A stretch of DNA of 64,000 nucleotides. Origin: Lucifuga dentata (taxonomy: Eukaryota > Chordata > Actinopteri > Ophidiiformes > Bythitidae). Position 1 is the first letter of the stretch. Each line of letters opens with the position of its first letter. This document shows positions 1 to 12,227 of this stretch, in pieces. The DNA lies in the NCBI GenBank assembly GCA_014773175.1, contig VXCM01000064.1, forward strand, positions 62,001 through 126,000, read 5' to 3'. Position numbers and translations under genes: made by a program. The notes below the pieces were generated by a model. The model was not told the origin of the DNA and ran no database searches. It saw only the letters and a program-made list of their open reading frames with translations.

Positions 1-339
1 TGTTTTCTAATCGTGCTGCGTCAGTTTCGTATTTTATTTGTCTCCATTTGTTTGTAGTGAGCACTCTGGGAATCATTTTAATACGGTGAATGCAAAAAGT
101 TATTGTGAGATGCGTCAAAGCAGGCTATTAGAAAGAAATTGCTGGTTACTCTTATGAGGCACAGAATAGGTCACAGGCTCCCTGAATGAAGAAAAGAACT
201 AATGACTTCATAAATGCTTTGGTTTGTAGGTTTATGTGTGGCGTGACTCTTTTCCAAACTGGCAGATACTGGCTCAAAACGAAGACACATCATCATCATT
301 AGGGAAGGTTTCTGAGACTCGATCACAGACTAATGATAG

Positions 340-388
340 CCTACACACACTGAATATACACACGTGTACGCACAATCACACACACACA
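340..388. repeat. Imperfect CA microsatellite
   Basis: Interrupted CA dinucleotides, with the cleanest run near the right end. It is the first of several CA-rich tracts in the first 2 kb. No gene is visible between position 1 and this tract, only mixed AT-rich sequence. Confidence 0.8.
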
Positions 389-830
389 GATTTATGAAAC
401 ATTCTTGTTTGTAGCAGCAATCTCAATGATGCTCTCTAATGATTTACCACAGCAATATGAGGTGGGAAATACTGCCAGACACTTTACATAATTCACGTTT
501 TTCCTCTTAAATATGGTGCTGATGTCACATTGTAGATTATTGGGGAGGGAGGCAGTTCATTATCCTTAGCTATATCTCTTGGTGTCTGTCTGTTGCTTGT
601 GAGTGTAACTCTGAAACCTATATAGTCCATAAAACAAATGGCAGTTGTGTAGAACAGATTGTGTTGTTAAAGCAAACATTGTTTGTAAAATTCGAAGGCA
701 AGCAGAATTTCAACATAAAAAGAGCAATAACTTGTGTGCTACAAAGATTTATGCATCTCTGGATTCTGTGCTTCCTCTATACTGAGTATTGCCAGGTAGT
801 AAATTAGGAAATGCCTTTTGGCAAACAGTG

Positions 831-886
831 TGCACACATACATGTGCGCACACACACACACAAACACACACACAAACAGACAAACG
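831..886. repeat. Compound CA/AAACA microsatellite
   Basis: CA-rich tract interrupted by AAACA and GCGCA steps. The short open frames crossing it translate only as alternating His-Thr or Cys-Val, so they are repeat shadows. Confidence 0.85.
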
Positions 887-962
887 CATATACAGCCTGA
901 AGTTTAAACTTGTAGAAATATGTATGTTGTGCTTACAGGTTTGCATTTTAATATTACATAAA

Positions 963-1017
963 CAGATATATATTACATATATATATCTGCACATATATCT
1001 GCATACTGTATATACAG
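963..1017. repeat. AT-rich palindrome pair
   Basis: Two perfect inverted repeats lie close together. The arms at 963-972 and 980-989 are exact reverse complements (10 bp) around a 7-base spacer. Positions 1006-1017 form a 12-bp palindrome with the core GTATATAC. The setting is TA-rich, so microsatellite decay is the simplest origin. A short cruciform is possible. Confidence 0.7.
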
Positions 1018-1388
1018 ATATTTACACATGGATAGATGCATGGCACACATACACACTCAAATAACTGTAAAAAGTATCTATATTCTCAAACTTACCCGTA
1101 CTGTAATACATTCTCCTCTTTTCCTCTGTCAACCTGTAAACTTTGAGTTTTCCATCTTTTCACAATACATGGCTTCACTCATTTTAAAGGCCCATGACAT
1201 CACTAAAAAGGGGCTTAGAATCACAGTCTGGGAAACCGCTCATTCCTCAAACATACATACACACATACACACACGCCTGCAGAAAACCCTGGGAAAGAAG
1301 CCTTATGTCACCTGATAGGGGAGAGAAAGATGTTAGTGACAGTTGCTAAGGTTTGAAAGAGTTAATGGGAACTGAGAACTGTTGTCTG

Positions 1389-1442
1389 ACACACACACAT
1401 GCATACAAGCACACGCGTGCACACACACACACACACGCACGC
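1389..1442. repeat. Imperfect CA microsatellite
   Basis: CA repeats broken by ATGCATACAAGC and CGCGTG steps. Similar shorter CA-rich tracts lie at about 1251-1274 and 1675-1712. Confidence 0.85.
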
Positions 1443-1799
1443 TAATTCCCAGTATGACTATGCTTTATTGATGGAGAGACAGGGCTGTATAAGTAATGGC
1501 ATTAGAGAGTGAGAGTGAAGAGGCTGCTGGGTATGATCCATTTATATGCATGCTAATAACAGAGCACATTGGGTCTGGGATGAGCAGGAAGATCTCTCTA
1601 TAATCGACCATCCATCATTAAGATGTGACTTTCCCGTCAGACACAGCGCATCATTACTCTGAACACACCATAGGCACACAAATACATGCAAGCGCACACA
1701 CACTCACACACATTGTCTTTCATCCGTTCTTCACAAATCTGTATCTGTGTCAGTCAGGAGAATCAGCACACACACACTGGAACTATAGTGAAACTTTGA

Positions 1800-4105
1800 T
1801 GATGGAACGGGTCTGTTCCAAAGCGCCTTTGTGAGTCAGACTTCTCTTTTGGTAATGAAGCATGCACTCAAAGTTTGATGCCCTTTGTAAAAATGGTCAC
1901 CTCAAACTACATGCACACCCATTTGTGCGTGCACATATACACGTATTGCTTATGAGATCACTGGTGGAGCTATGTATTCCACTGCACAATAAACGTCATC
2001 CATGTGTTTCATTGAGGTTGGCCTCAGGAGTCCTGAGATGGTTTGGGGATCAGGGTTGAGGTTAGGGTAGCTGTCTCCAGTGGGCCAGTGTCAAACCTCA
2101 GGTCTCCTGGCCTCATGTTGCTCTCGGGGGGAGATGGGTAGTAGGGTTTGGCTTTTCACCCGTTGAGTAAGTGCACTGTGGGGCTCTACTTCTCCTGGAA
2201 TGCCAATTTTTTTAGCCTGTACACCACACCCACCAGAAGAGAGGGGAAATGTAGTCGTACAGTGAAGTAGGCATAGTTTGAGTGTGATTTCATCCTCCTT
2301 TACTATGTTTTGTACCTACTGCTGGCCTCCTTATCATCTTTTAAACCTGGGCTGAGAAGACTCATGCATCCAGACACTTGTGCGCACATTTACACCCACT
2401 CCATAAGCGCTCATGCAGTGCAGCATGCTTCATTAAAACATGGACACACACACAACTTACACATACTCCTTGCGCTAACACCTACATATGGCAGACTGTG
2501 AGCAGGCAATTCGGGCAGCTGGCCGGTATTAAATTGGATCCCTAGGTTCCCCACTGTTCAATGGGACTTAAAACCATATTAAAGGCATCTCCTGCAGACC
2601 TGCACCAGTGGGAGACCATGGACAGAGGCCAAAGAAAGCAGCCCAGTGCCAGCCACACCCCTGGAGGACTGCATCTGCTCTCATGGCCCCTTTATGTTCA
2701 GCATGACATATTGTCCTGTGCACCCATATGCTAGTGCTGCCACGGACGATATGTGCTTTAACACACAGAACCACGGTGTTCCACATGAGCAATGTTATTA
2801 CACTTTACTGTATAACTCAGATTATATGCATGAGTGTTTTATGTGACTTTGTCTATGTTTGTGTATGTGACAGAGATATAGATGGGAGACAGTATGTGTT
2901 TATGTGTTTGTTTGATTTATTGGTCAGCATATAAATGGTCCAATCATATGGTTTGCTGATATCTGACTCCAAAACAGAGATTCCCTCCCTTGCTTTTGAA
3001 TTTATGTCAAGCAATATTTAATCTGCTGAAATACTAGTAGGAGGAGGGAGTGTGTTTCTGCCTTTGGTTGGTGCTCAACACTGGCCACTCAGTATGGTGC
3101 AGATTGCGTGGGCAGATGCTACTTTATGTGCCAAGCTCATTTTTATCACCCGCTTGTACTATACACTGGTGACATAAAGCTAGTGGAGCAGTCATGCCTG
3201 GAGAAAGTGAAAAGGGGTGTTTGTGGAGTCATTTCCCTTTGTATCTTGCACTTAAAACAGCCATTCTGATTTCCTGCCAAAACAAATAGGGAAGCTACAT
3301 TTCAGAGGTGATTAAAAATGTTCTGTGAAAGAGCTGTGATGCCAAAAGAGAGGTAATATGCTTGAGCGAGGATTATTTCGCACAAGGGTAGTCATCTGTT
3401 CATTAAATGTGTGTGATTATGTGCGTGTTTCTGTTTCTTGTCATAGACAGTGTTCAAAAATGGTGTAAACTTGCAACTGCAGCTAAAGAAAGCGTATCTC
3501 TGAACCTGCCACTTTGGAAGTGGCCCTGGGAGAGCAGGAGGGATAATGGGAGTAGTCTAATAACTTTGTTTGGCTTGTTAGTGTGATTGTTTTCTCACAA
3601 AGCTCATTAACTATCTTGGCCTCAGGGACCTTCCTTCCTATATACCACAACCACCACCACCCATCTACACACGTATATACACATTCATCCATCTGTCTCT
3701 ACCATGCTCACCCTCAACTCTTCTCCTCTTTCACCCTCACCAGGAGCAGCAGCTCTCTGTCTCTCTGTCGTTGCTTCCTGTCATGTGTAAATTGATGGAG
3801 GGTCTAGTGACTGTCTGTATGGTCCCAAGGTGCCTTTCCCCACTACACAGGCATCCTCCGGATTCCTCCTTGTCCGCAGTTGATTACGATAAATCAATCT
3901 GAGGGGTCAAACACTTGGACTGGGGCACTGTCATCTCCAGTGGCTGTAGGGGTAAGCGAGCCTGGGATAAGAAGGCATTTCCCGGAGCCCCAGTGACCCC
4001 CTCGACCATTCTCGTTTCCGTGGTGAGACCTTCATTAAGGGACAAATCTGTTCCTGGAGTCAAAAAAAGATGGGGAAGAGAAAAGTGGGGGTGCTCTTGT
4101 TTTTC
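1800..4105. other. Non-coding stretch, no gene seen
   Basis: Mixed-composition unique sequence. Only short frames (70 codons or fewer) are open on either strand, with no convincing splice context or recognisable protein family. A short CCA-rich run is present near 3650. Confidence 0.6.
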
Positions 4106-4109
4106 ATCA

Positions 4110-4111
<2 letters not shown>

Positions 4112-4143
<32 letters not shown>
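4112..4143. repeat. (TC)16 microsatellite
   Basis: Uninterrupted TC dinucleotide array of about 32 bases. Confidence 0.95.
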
Positions 4144-4146
<3 letters not shown>

Positions 4147-4189
4147 TACCTCTGGTGGCTTTATTTCTCTGTCTGGTTGGGCTGGAAAC

Positions 4190-4400
4190 TGACAGGAATG
4201 GCAGCGCAGAGCAATAACGCTATCCCCCTGGCCGGTATAGCAGATAATGCCAGAGATTTAATCAATGGCCGAGAGGAAAAGCAGGGCCAAATCAATAGCT
4301 GCCTGGCTGTTTGCTCCCCTGCTTTGAAGGTGAATCCAGGTCTTGCTACATAAATTGGACTAATTGAAGAGCATGCTAGGAAACAAGCCCGGTGCAAAGC
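4190..4400. promoter_or_regulatory. Candidate conserved non-coding element
   Basis: High-complexity block free of simple repeats, lying just after a TC array. It holds several homeodomain/TALE-like cores such as TTTAATCAATGG, CAAATCAATAG and GGACTAATTG. Closely packed TAAT/ATCAAT motifs in a moderately GC-rich block are typical of vertebrate developmental enhancers. Conservation was not measured, so this is inference from composition and motifs only. Confidence 0.3.
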
Positions 4401-5019
4401 ATGTGTGTCAGCATGGTTCTTCTATATGAAACTCATCAATGCAGAAGTGTAGGGGCTGAGATAATAAGCTGTCATAAGCCTAGAAAGAAAAGCAGAAAGG
4501 ATAAACACAATATTACATATTAGTTGCATGTGAGCTGATACCGTCTGGCCACATTCATTTATTAACTAAGCTTGGCTGTACCACACTTTAGTTTGCTGTA
4601 TAAGTGTAGTTAGCACTGCACTGCATGTATCAAGTATAAATTTCATTTACTCACCTTAGCATAGCATGAGCAATGTATGATCTATATGTTTCCATACTGT
4701 ACAATGTGTGTCAGTATTAAAAGGGCCTCTTGCATACTGAGCTGAGGACATAAATCCAGCGGCATCAGCACAGACAACAAATTAAAAACATTCACCCAGG
4801 AGACACTGCTGCTCAATAAATTGGCCTTATTTTCAGGGGGAAAATGGGGCATCCTCAATACAAAACAATCAATCAAAGTAAATGACCCTGCAATTCACAA
4901 ATCTGTCACAGTGGAGCATTGCTGTATTAATCATTGGACCAATCGTTTGGTCAAGCTGAAATCTTCCCTAAGACCTTATTCCATCTCAGGTCTCTCAAGA
5001 AGGTGGGGGCCCTGAGGTG

Positions 5020-5350
5020 TTAGTCCTCTGGTCGGCCTTAATTAATAAGTTTTATAGTAATGGCCAGAACAACGGGAGGTGTTAACCCTGTTAGCAGAAT
5101 GGCATGTTGCAGCATTAGACTCCACTGAAGGGAGCAGGGGAGGAGGAGAATTAAAAGCTCTGTGATGAGGATTGGTTCACAATGCACCAGGAAGGAGATT
5201 TGAGCCCAAATGAAATGATTGTATCAGATAGAAATCGATAGCAATCCATGCCTTCCTTAATCCTGCACTAGCTCCCAGATCACTCCCTGGTGCAGGCAAT
5301 CTCTCAGCCATCATTACGACACGCAGATCGATGGCGGGCAGCAAGGCCTC
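5020..5350. promoter_or_regulatory. Candidate conserved non-coding element
   Basis: A block of high-complexity sequence with a TTAATTAATAAG core near 5038-5049, ATCGATAG-type steps near 5233, and a CAGATCGATGG step near 5325. No open frame has plausible exon structure. The composition contrasts with the repeat-rich DNA around it. Regulatory function is inferred, not shown. Confidence 0.3.
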
Positions 5351-6384
5351 TGGTTAAATTTCTTGCTACGCTGCAAAAGTACAGAAGAAGAGTAAAGGAT
5401 TGAAGAAGAGGGACGAGACAAGATGAGGAAAGAGGCCACAGGGTGTTAGTATGACTTTGGGTGCTGACAGGGTACAACTGTGCTGTACCTAGAGGTAATT
5501 AACAAGAGAAGACAGGAGAAAACCGGTAATCTACCTTGCTGAAAAAACTTCAAATCCTGCCAAAGCTCCAAAGCACAAAATCTTTTGTTGTGCTATTATA
5601 TCATAGTAGGGGATTTGAGTTAATCACCAAGCATATTCTGTTGCAAGAGATGGATGATGAAGCTTGGAACAGTTTTTTTTTTAATGGTTATAATCGAAAC
5701 AGGTGCACATCATCTGTCAAGATATAATAAAATTCTACAAAGTGGTTTCTTGTCTACAGTACTCTTGACATTCTGTTTCAGTTTATGCCATAACCAATGA
5801 AACAGGCCATCACACTGGCAACAGCACAGAGGATCTGAGTGAAGAAAACAGACTTGAATTATTATGTGGAATTTTGGTTGTGCAGTGATTGGATTCATTT
5901 GAAGTAAAATGAGAGAGAAAAAGAATAATGATAAAGCTTTTTAGTCTGGGAGCAACATCTGCTGTAAAAACATCACAAAATTAATAAAAGAACTTCACAA
6001 GCACAAAAGTATTTGCCATGCATTTTGTTCACAAAAAAATAATTGGTGTATTTATCATTAACACCGGTGACTTTAACAGCAGCATTCTTCATTAACACCA
6101 GTGGCCCAAAGCAGCTGGAAGCACAGAGAAGCGCCTTTGGTTTCAACCTCTGCTTTCCGCATTTTGTAGTCAAGTCACAGTGTCTGTTTAAAACCCTCAA
6201 TTAAAAACGACAAGTTGGGCGTTGCTTTAATGATAGCTGTGATTTTAATCAGGAGCGTGGTATTCCTAGTAGGTCCTGGAGGTCTGGAGGCCTCAGTGCA
6301 CACATCAACTTATCTCTTAAAGCTCACCTTCTAATTTCCCACCTCCGTCAAAGTCTGCTCTGCTCTCCCAGTGCTCCTCTCCCT

Positions 6385-6412
6385 CCCCACCCCACCCCCA
6401 NCCACCCCACAG
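6385..6412. repeat. C-rich tract with a single N (6401)
   Basis: CCACCCC units on both sides of one N. The same short motif occurs immediately before and after the N, so the N probably marks a repeat-caused contig junction. Confidence 0.7.
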
Positions 6413-6574
6413 AGACTGTTGTTAGAATGTACGCATTGAAAAAAGTAAAGTAAACAAGTAATTAATTACATTAGCATCAATATTTTCCTCATGAGCAGCA
6501 AACACAGACAGGAGGTGCTGGTACAGGATATCTTAGTGATGGAAAGCATACTAAGGGGATATGAGTGAGAAAAC

Positions 6575-6594
6575 AGAGAGAGAGAGGGAGAGAG
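6575..6594. repeat. GA-rich tract
   Basis: Short GA dinucleotide run with a GGG interruption. Confidence 0.8.
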
Positions 6595-6689
6595 GCATTG
6601 TTTATGCTCTCTTTCCTGTCTCTGTCTTACTGTCTTTTTTCTCCATCTCTGCTTTTCTTTTGCCTTCTCTCTGAAGAAGCCTGCTGGCA

Positions 6690-7040
6690 CGAAGGAACTT
6701 CTCCCAGCAATTAAGAGGGGCCACAGACGCTCACTGTAATTACCGCTGCACATTGCTGCCGTCACAAAACTCAGCTTGCCCTCTGGTCATAAAAAACACA
6801 CTAAAGAATATTTAGAAATGAATTATTCAAAGTGATTGCTCACACTCAATTATTCATGGGGCCCCGGCGAAGGGAGATTTGCATCTCAACGCTGTAAATA
6901 TTATTAATCTTGCCAATTACAAAATTCTCTGCCGCTCCAAATTCTTCAAATGATGTTCCAAATGTGTGTGGCATTTTATAGCTTTTAATGTTTAAGTGGC
7001 TTAAAATGAATGTGTCGCAGCTTTTACAAATCATTGGAAA
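6690..7040. promoter_or_regulatory. Candidate conserved non-coding element with octamer
   Basis: One of the most enhancer-like blocks in the window. It contains an exact POU octamer ATTTGCAT at 6877-6884. It also has several homeodomain-type sites (CAATTA, TAATTACC, ATTATTAATC, CCAATTAC) and little simple repeat. The longest frames are 62 codons and have no splice logic. Octamer plus clustered TAAT sites is a known signature of POU/homeobox-driven enhancers. That this block is conserved or active is inference. Confidence 0.35.
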
Positions 7041-8720
7041 AACAAATCATATTCTCTAGAATGAGATTCTGCCTTTTTTTTTCTCATAGTGTGTGAGGCA
7101 CAACTCTGCTGCACAACTGCCAAATGTTAACAGTTCTGTCTGGATTTCAAATTTAAATGTAATGCTAAGAGAGTGTGAAGCATAAAAGCATGTACGCAGC
7201 TATCCATGCTGCTTACAGACATAGAAGTCATCCTAAACCTCACAATAATTTGGGATATGGGAGATTTCACCATTTTTCTGATGTTTTATTATAGAAAACA
7301 GACCATGAACTTATACAATATCACTGGACTACACAACAACATGTAGCAAAGTCTCATTACAAAGGCAGCACCAAAAAAGCATCTAGGTATTCATTTAATG
7401 CTACATACCAGCACAATATGTGCCAACTTTAAATAAGGTCTGACAGCCACCAATTTTATTCGCTTTCAAAGCAATATAATGCAACCAGCAAATTCCAAAA
7501 ATACAAAATGAGCAAATACAGTTTAAAATGTCACTCAAATTTCACACTGCTAAAATTTACCACCAGACTGAAGCAGCTCATATATTTTTTGTGCAATATT
7601 GCATTTTATGAATCACTTCCCATAAATGTAATGTAATGTCTTTCAAGGGAAAACGCTAAAAGATGACAGTAACAGGCATTTATGAGTGAAGAAACATGGT
7701 TTTGTGATGATATTTGCTCTTATCAATGAGTTAAGGTGCTGTGAGTTAAGGTGCTGTGAGGTGTTTATGAGTCCCGCACATGGTGTCAATAGCTGCTTTA
7801 TTTCACGAACAACCTGTGAGATTGACCAGACATATGTTACACATGCACTGGTTCATGAAGATCCTGCCACACTCAGTAGGAGTCACTATGACAAGGATGT
7901 GAACCCATGCCAGTTTCCCACCTGCAAACAAGGCTGATTGTGCTTGTTGCTACGCACGACCAAACTAGAGGTTCGACTGCTGGGAATTTTACTCACTGGG
8001 TGCTTTACCCCAAAGTACCCATGTACAGTACCACACCTTTCTTAGGAGTAAACAGCTGCAAAATACTTAGGTACAAAACAAAAAGTAACCTTTGTCTCAT
8101 GATGCTCACTACTGTATACTTAAAAGCTTTATGTCTTACAGAAGATTCACTCAGCAGTTCCTTGGAAAACATTCTGGTGTTAACTGTCCTTTGACACTCA
8201 TTTCACTTTTCCTGGGTCATTTTCTCCTTCTGTGCCAGTGTGAACAAGCTGACGTCTGCTGGTCTTGCTCTCTCATGAGGGACAGATAGGGATGGAGGTG
8301 GATGATGTTTACTATAGTACAGTGGATAAGTATATTTTAACACGCAAACATCTAAGTTTGTCAGTCAATTACTTTTAAGAGAGTCTCAGTGGTGGTGATT
8401 GTGATGACTGCTAAGATAAAAGGCTGGCTGTGGAGGTCTGGTAGTCTTCATGGAATCAAAACAAAGCAACTCTCTGCTCCATATTTCATGCTCCGCACAT
8501 TGAAATGCTTCATTAATTTTGATGTGTTGCTGGTCTTTGAAGCAACTAACCATGCGCCTGTTGGCTCAATCCTCTCAACATGTGAGCCTCCATTTAGAGG
8601 AGAAGGCTTGTTTGGCTTTTCCCAAGTGTAAGCCACTGTAGATAGCCAATCACCAATCTAGCTCTTAGAACAAGCGTGTACATTCTCTAAATGTTTGATG
8701 CTGATAAGGTTAAATACTTA
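7041..8720. other. AT-rich non-coding stretch
   Basis: No gene, RNA or transposon recognised. Apart from a 15-base tandem duplication at 7728-7757, the sequence is unique and AT-rich. Confidence 0.55.
7728..7757. repeat. Two exact 15-base tandem units
   Basis: The unit GAGTTAAGGTGCTGT occurs at 7728-7742 and again at 7743-7757, followed by a third partial GAG. This is a simple recent tandem duplication. Confidence 0.9.
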
Positions 8721-8726
8721 AAAATA

Positions 8727-8824
8727 CATCAAAATTTGGCACCAACTTTTTTTTTTTTTTTTTTTTAACACTCAGTAGTGTAAACCCATTTTGGTCAGTA
8801 TAACAAAAGTACCAAATTTTGGTG
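8727..8824. repeat. Inverted repeat around a poly-T tract
   Basis: Arms at 8727-8742 and 8809-8824 are reverse complements with two mismatches in 16 (core CAAAATTTGG). They enclose a 20-base T run (8747-8766). This could be a decayed miniature foldback element or a chance hairpin. No target duplication was identified. Confidence 0.5.
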
Positions 8825-8829
8825 TTCTG

Positions 8830-11540
8830 TAACGGCACAGGCAGCCATCTACTAAGATTCATCAAGTCCATTTTACTGAACCAAACATTACCCTTGGGAC
8901 ACATAGAATTACATATTCCACAACAGAAATAGTTATACACAAAACTAATACATTAAGGATTGTCTATGAACACCAAAATGCAAACATGAAGTTCGATTCC
9001 CTCACAGCTAATATAGAATCATCCAAATCTCGTTGCTGCTTGGCTAACTTTACCCACCAGCATGTGAAAACAACTGTATAAAATATAAAAGATTTTGTTG
9101 CAGTTGAAAGTGCTGTACAAGGTCAGGGAAACTGACCTCTATGACATCACAAGAGTTAGTTTGTTCTGTTAATTTCTAGGAGTGGATTTAAATTTCAGGT
9201 TGTAGTCTTCAGAATAAACATGAAGTAACCCTTGCAATGTTATAAAAGTCACTTACCATGACTTTACACAATGCCCGCCACAGCCACATGCTAAATAGTG
9301 CTCCACATAACCAATAAACTGAAAAAATAGCTAGTCCACTCACCCACAAAATTAAGTTATTTTAAATGCAGCTTTTCAATTAGCATCTGGCAAGTAACAA
9401 GTTAGCAACAGTTTTACTTGTACCCATCTTCAATTTCATATTGCATTTCTTGTAGTGTCTATAATGTTACTTTTGACTGCTTATAAGTAACGGATCAGAC
9501 CAGCCATCCCATTACATGCCAATGCTTCCGTGTAAATTTTGTACATCAAAACATGTTATATAATCTTGATCTTACTCATGACTATCCAAGTTTTCTGGAC
9601 AACTTTTAATAAGCTATAACTTTTAAACCTTTACAACTCAAGAGTTATAGTCTTAACCAACTCACAAAATGGTCTGGACAGTAAAAGTACTTGAATCTTA
9701 AGTTGAATGGAAAGGTAGTTATGTTAATGAGCATGACTGTTAAGTTTAATTGCAGAACAGAGTCCAGATAGTCAACTAACATCTGTTCCATCTATTCTGA
9801 ATCCTGTGGAGAAGAGGCATCATCCCTCACATTAACTGTGCAGTAAGTCCAGTCAGTTTTATTTCAATTATACTGCATTGTTGTTGTTGTAATTATTATC
9901 ATTAGGTAGGAGTATTCATGCGTTGCTTGTCTCTGCAGTGGTTTATATTTTATAATGTGCTGGAGTTAGAATTACTTGTGTGCGACTGTGGCAATGCAGA
10001 TCTCTGTATAAAGAAAATATAGTCTACTTGTACTCAATACATCATTCATGCCATAATATGAACTTTAAGTTTTACAACACAATGCTATTGTTCAGGTCTT
10101 GTTAAGTCTTTGCTATATTTCTTTAACATCACCACAGCAAGAAAAATATTTTTTGAAACACTATTTCAGCATTCATCAATTAAAGTAATTTTTTTTTTTT
10201 TTTTTTTTTTTAATAACCTGGGTTTTATTTTTGTAGTTTTGGCCATCATTCATATTGGTTATAGTAATGTTTTACTTGCTAAGATCCTGGGATGCAGTGG
10301 TTTGGAGTCCAGCAATACAGGTGGCCAGAGGATCAGATTTCCTGCTTTTTTTGGTTCCTTCAAATGGATGATACATAAAGTATAGACTATATGTTGAGCT
10401 AATAAGTAATAGGTTGGCTAACTTCTACCCTTCAGGTCAGTGGCCAGAATCCTGAAGTTACACCCTGTACACAAGCATATGTGACTTAATTACCCCAATA
10501 TAAAACAAATGGATTGTATATTAGGAGAAAATAGAGTACTAATTAATTCAAGTAAGAAAAATAATAGATTTAAAGAAACATAGTATAGGACATAGGGCAT
10601 GGTGAAAATTGCAAACTCTTAAAGACACCAACATCTTCACATCACTGTGTTTTTTGGATAATAAATACCCATGCACAGCTTAAAACGAACCTGCTGCATT
10701 ATTTACAAGAAAATAACTATGATTTACTTACAATATTGACTCACAGATAAAACTCTGTCATTTATAGTTAATGGTATTGTGCTACCTTGAGTGAATACAT
10801 AAAAGATGGCCTTGAAGAAGCATTACCGCAAACTAAAGGAGGACTCTGCTTTGTTGTTGAGGCAGACGGTCAAATAGCCAATCAAATGCATCTGTCCTTA
10901 TATCTATCCATTCATGCATGTATCCCTCCACTGAGCCCTGAGTATAGCAGGACTTCAGCAATCTAGATTTTAATAGTAACCCTGCCTGCAGCATCTCCAG
11001 GTCTCAGGATGAATGTGAGAGTGACACTTCGTAACGCTTCAAGCTGAGGAGCTCTCTCTAATAGGCCTCGGCTTAATTAGTATGGGACTCCCCCTGTACG
11101 CAAAGATAAATCTTAACCCCTAGAAAGAAAGACTGCTGACATGCATACAAACACAAATACACACGATACACACTGACAGATAAACACACATACATTTACT
11201 ATACAGTATGCCTGTGCATTAACTTTGCACATTCAAACAGGCAATTTTCAGTTTTCAGTGCCCTCTGAGCTTTGATGTAGTGCTGATAATACTTACAAGC
11301 AATGCAGACTTCCCTCTTTCTTTCTTTTACACTCTCCCTCCCTCTCCCTCTCCTCCTATCTACTGTATCGTTCTCTCATTGCCTTGCAGGCTGCAGAGTG
11401 ATGTGTCATTTTATAATCCTGTGCTAGCTAAATTACATTAGGAATATCCTCTCATTAATTAAACCCGCTATTGGCAGCACCTGAGATAAAACAGATTATA
11501 AGAGCTGAGAGTGAAAACACAGAGCGCAGAATGCCAGTGT
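8830..11540. other. AT-rich non-coding stretch
   Basis: About 2.7 kb with no credible open frame or RNA gene. It includes a 23-base T run at 10189-10211. The right part becomes CA-rich near 11140-11190 and pyrimidine-rich near 11310-11360. Confidence 0.55.
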
Positions 11541-11548
11541 CAGCACTT

Positions 11549-11574
11549 TGTGTGTGTGTGTGTGTACGTGTGTG
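11549..11574. repeat. GT microsatellite
   Basis: TG dinucleotides with one ACG interruption. Confidence 0.9.
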
Positions 11575-12180
11575 AAATTGTGCATGTGTGTTCCTGAGAG
11601 TATGAGGAAGTGGAGAGATAGAGAAAAGAGAACAAGAAAGCAATGGCGCAATTTAGATCTGTGGTTTTGTCTATAGATGGTGCTGCAGCATCAACGCTGT
11701 CTGCTTTGCTACAGTTCAGACACTCTGTGATCAGGGACGTTTATCCTTTCAGAGATGGTTTATTGGTAACAAGATTAGGTTTTAGGGTTAATGGACACTA
11801 TTCACATGTTTTTTTGTACTAGTTTTGACAGGTAGTACACGTAGAGTTCATAGTAACATAACTCCTGCAAGTCTGTAAACAGCTGGAAGTATAATTATCC
11901 TCTAGAGAAAGTGCAAACAATAGAATTTATTCCTCTTTTCCAGGGTCACCATGACTGTAAAATTCATCACATTGCTTCGTCTAGTTTTGAAGAAAATATT
12001 CAATTCCATTGTGATTCGGCCAACATAGAAAAATCAAAACTTGAAACTTGAAAAATCAAAGCAGATACTTCTCTAAAATGTATCACATGTAGCTCCCTCA
12101 AACAAAATTACTCATGTTAAAAATTCACATTAAACACACTCCTCTAGCTAGCTGTCAAAACTGATTAATACAAAGGAAAG

Positions 12181-12227
12181 AGGAGAGTGGGAGAAAGAGA
12201 AAAGAGAGAGAGAAAAGAGAGAGAGAA
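12181..12227. repeat. GA/GAAA-rich purine tract
   Basis: All-purine tract except for a single T, made of GAGAGA and GAAAAGAGA units. Confidence 0.85.
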
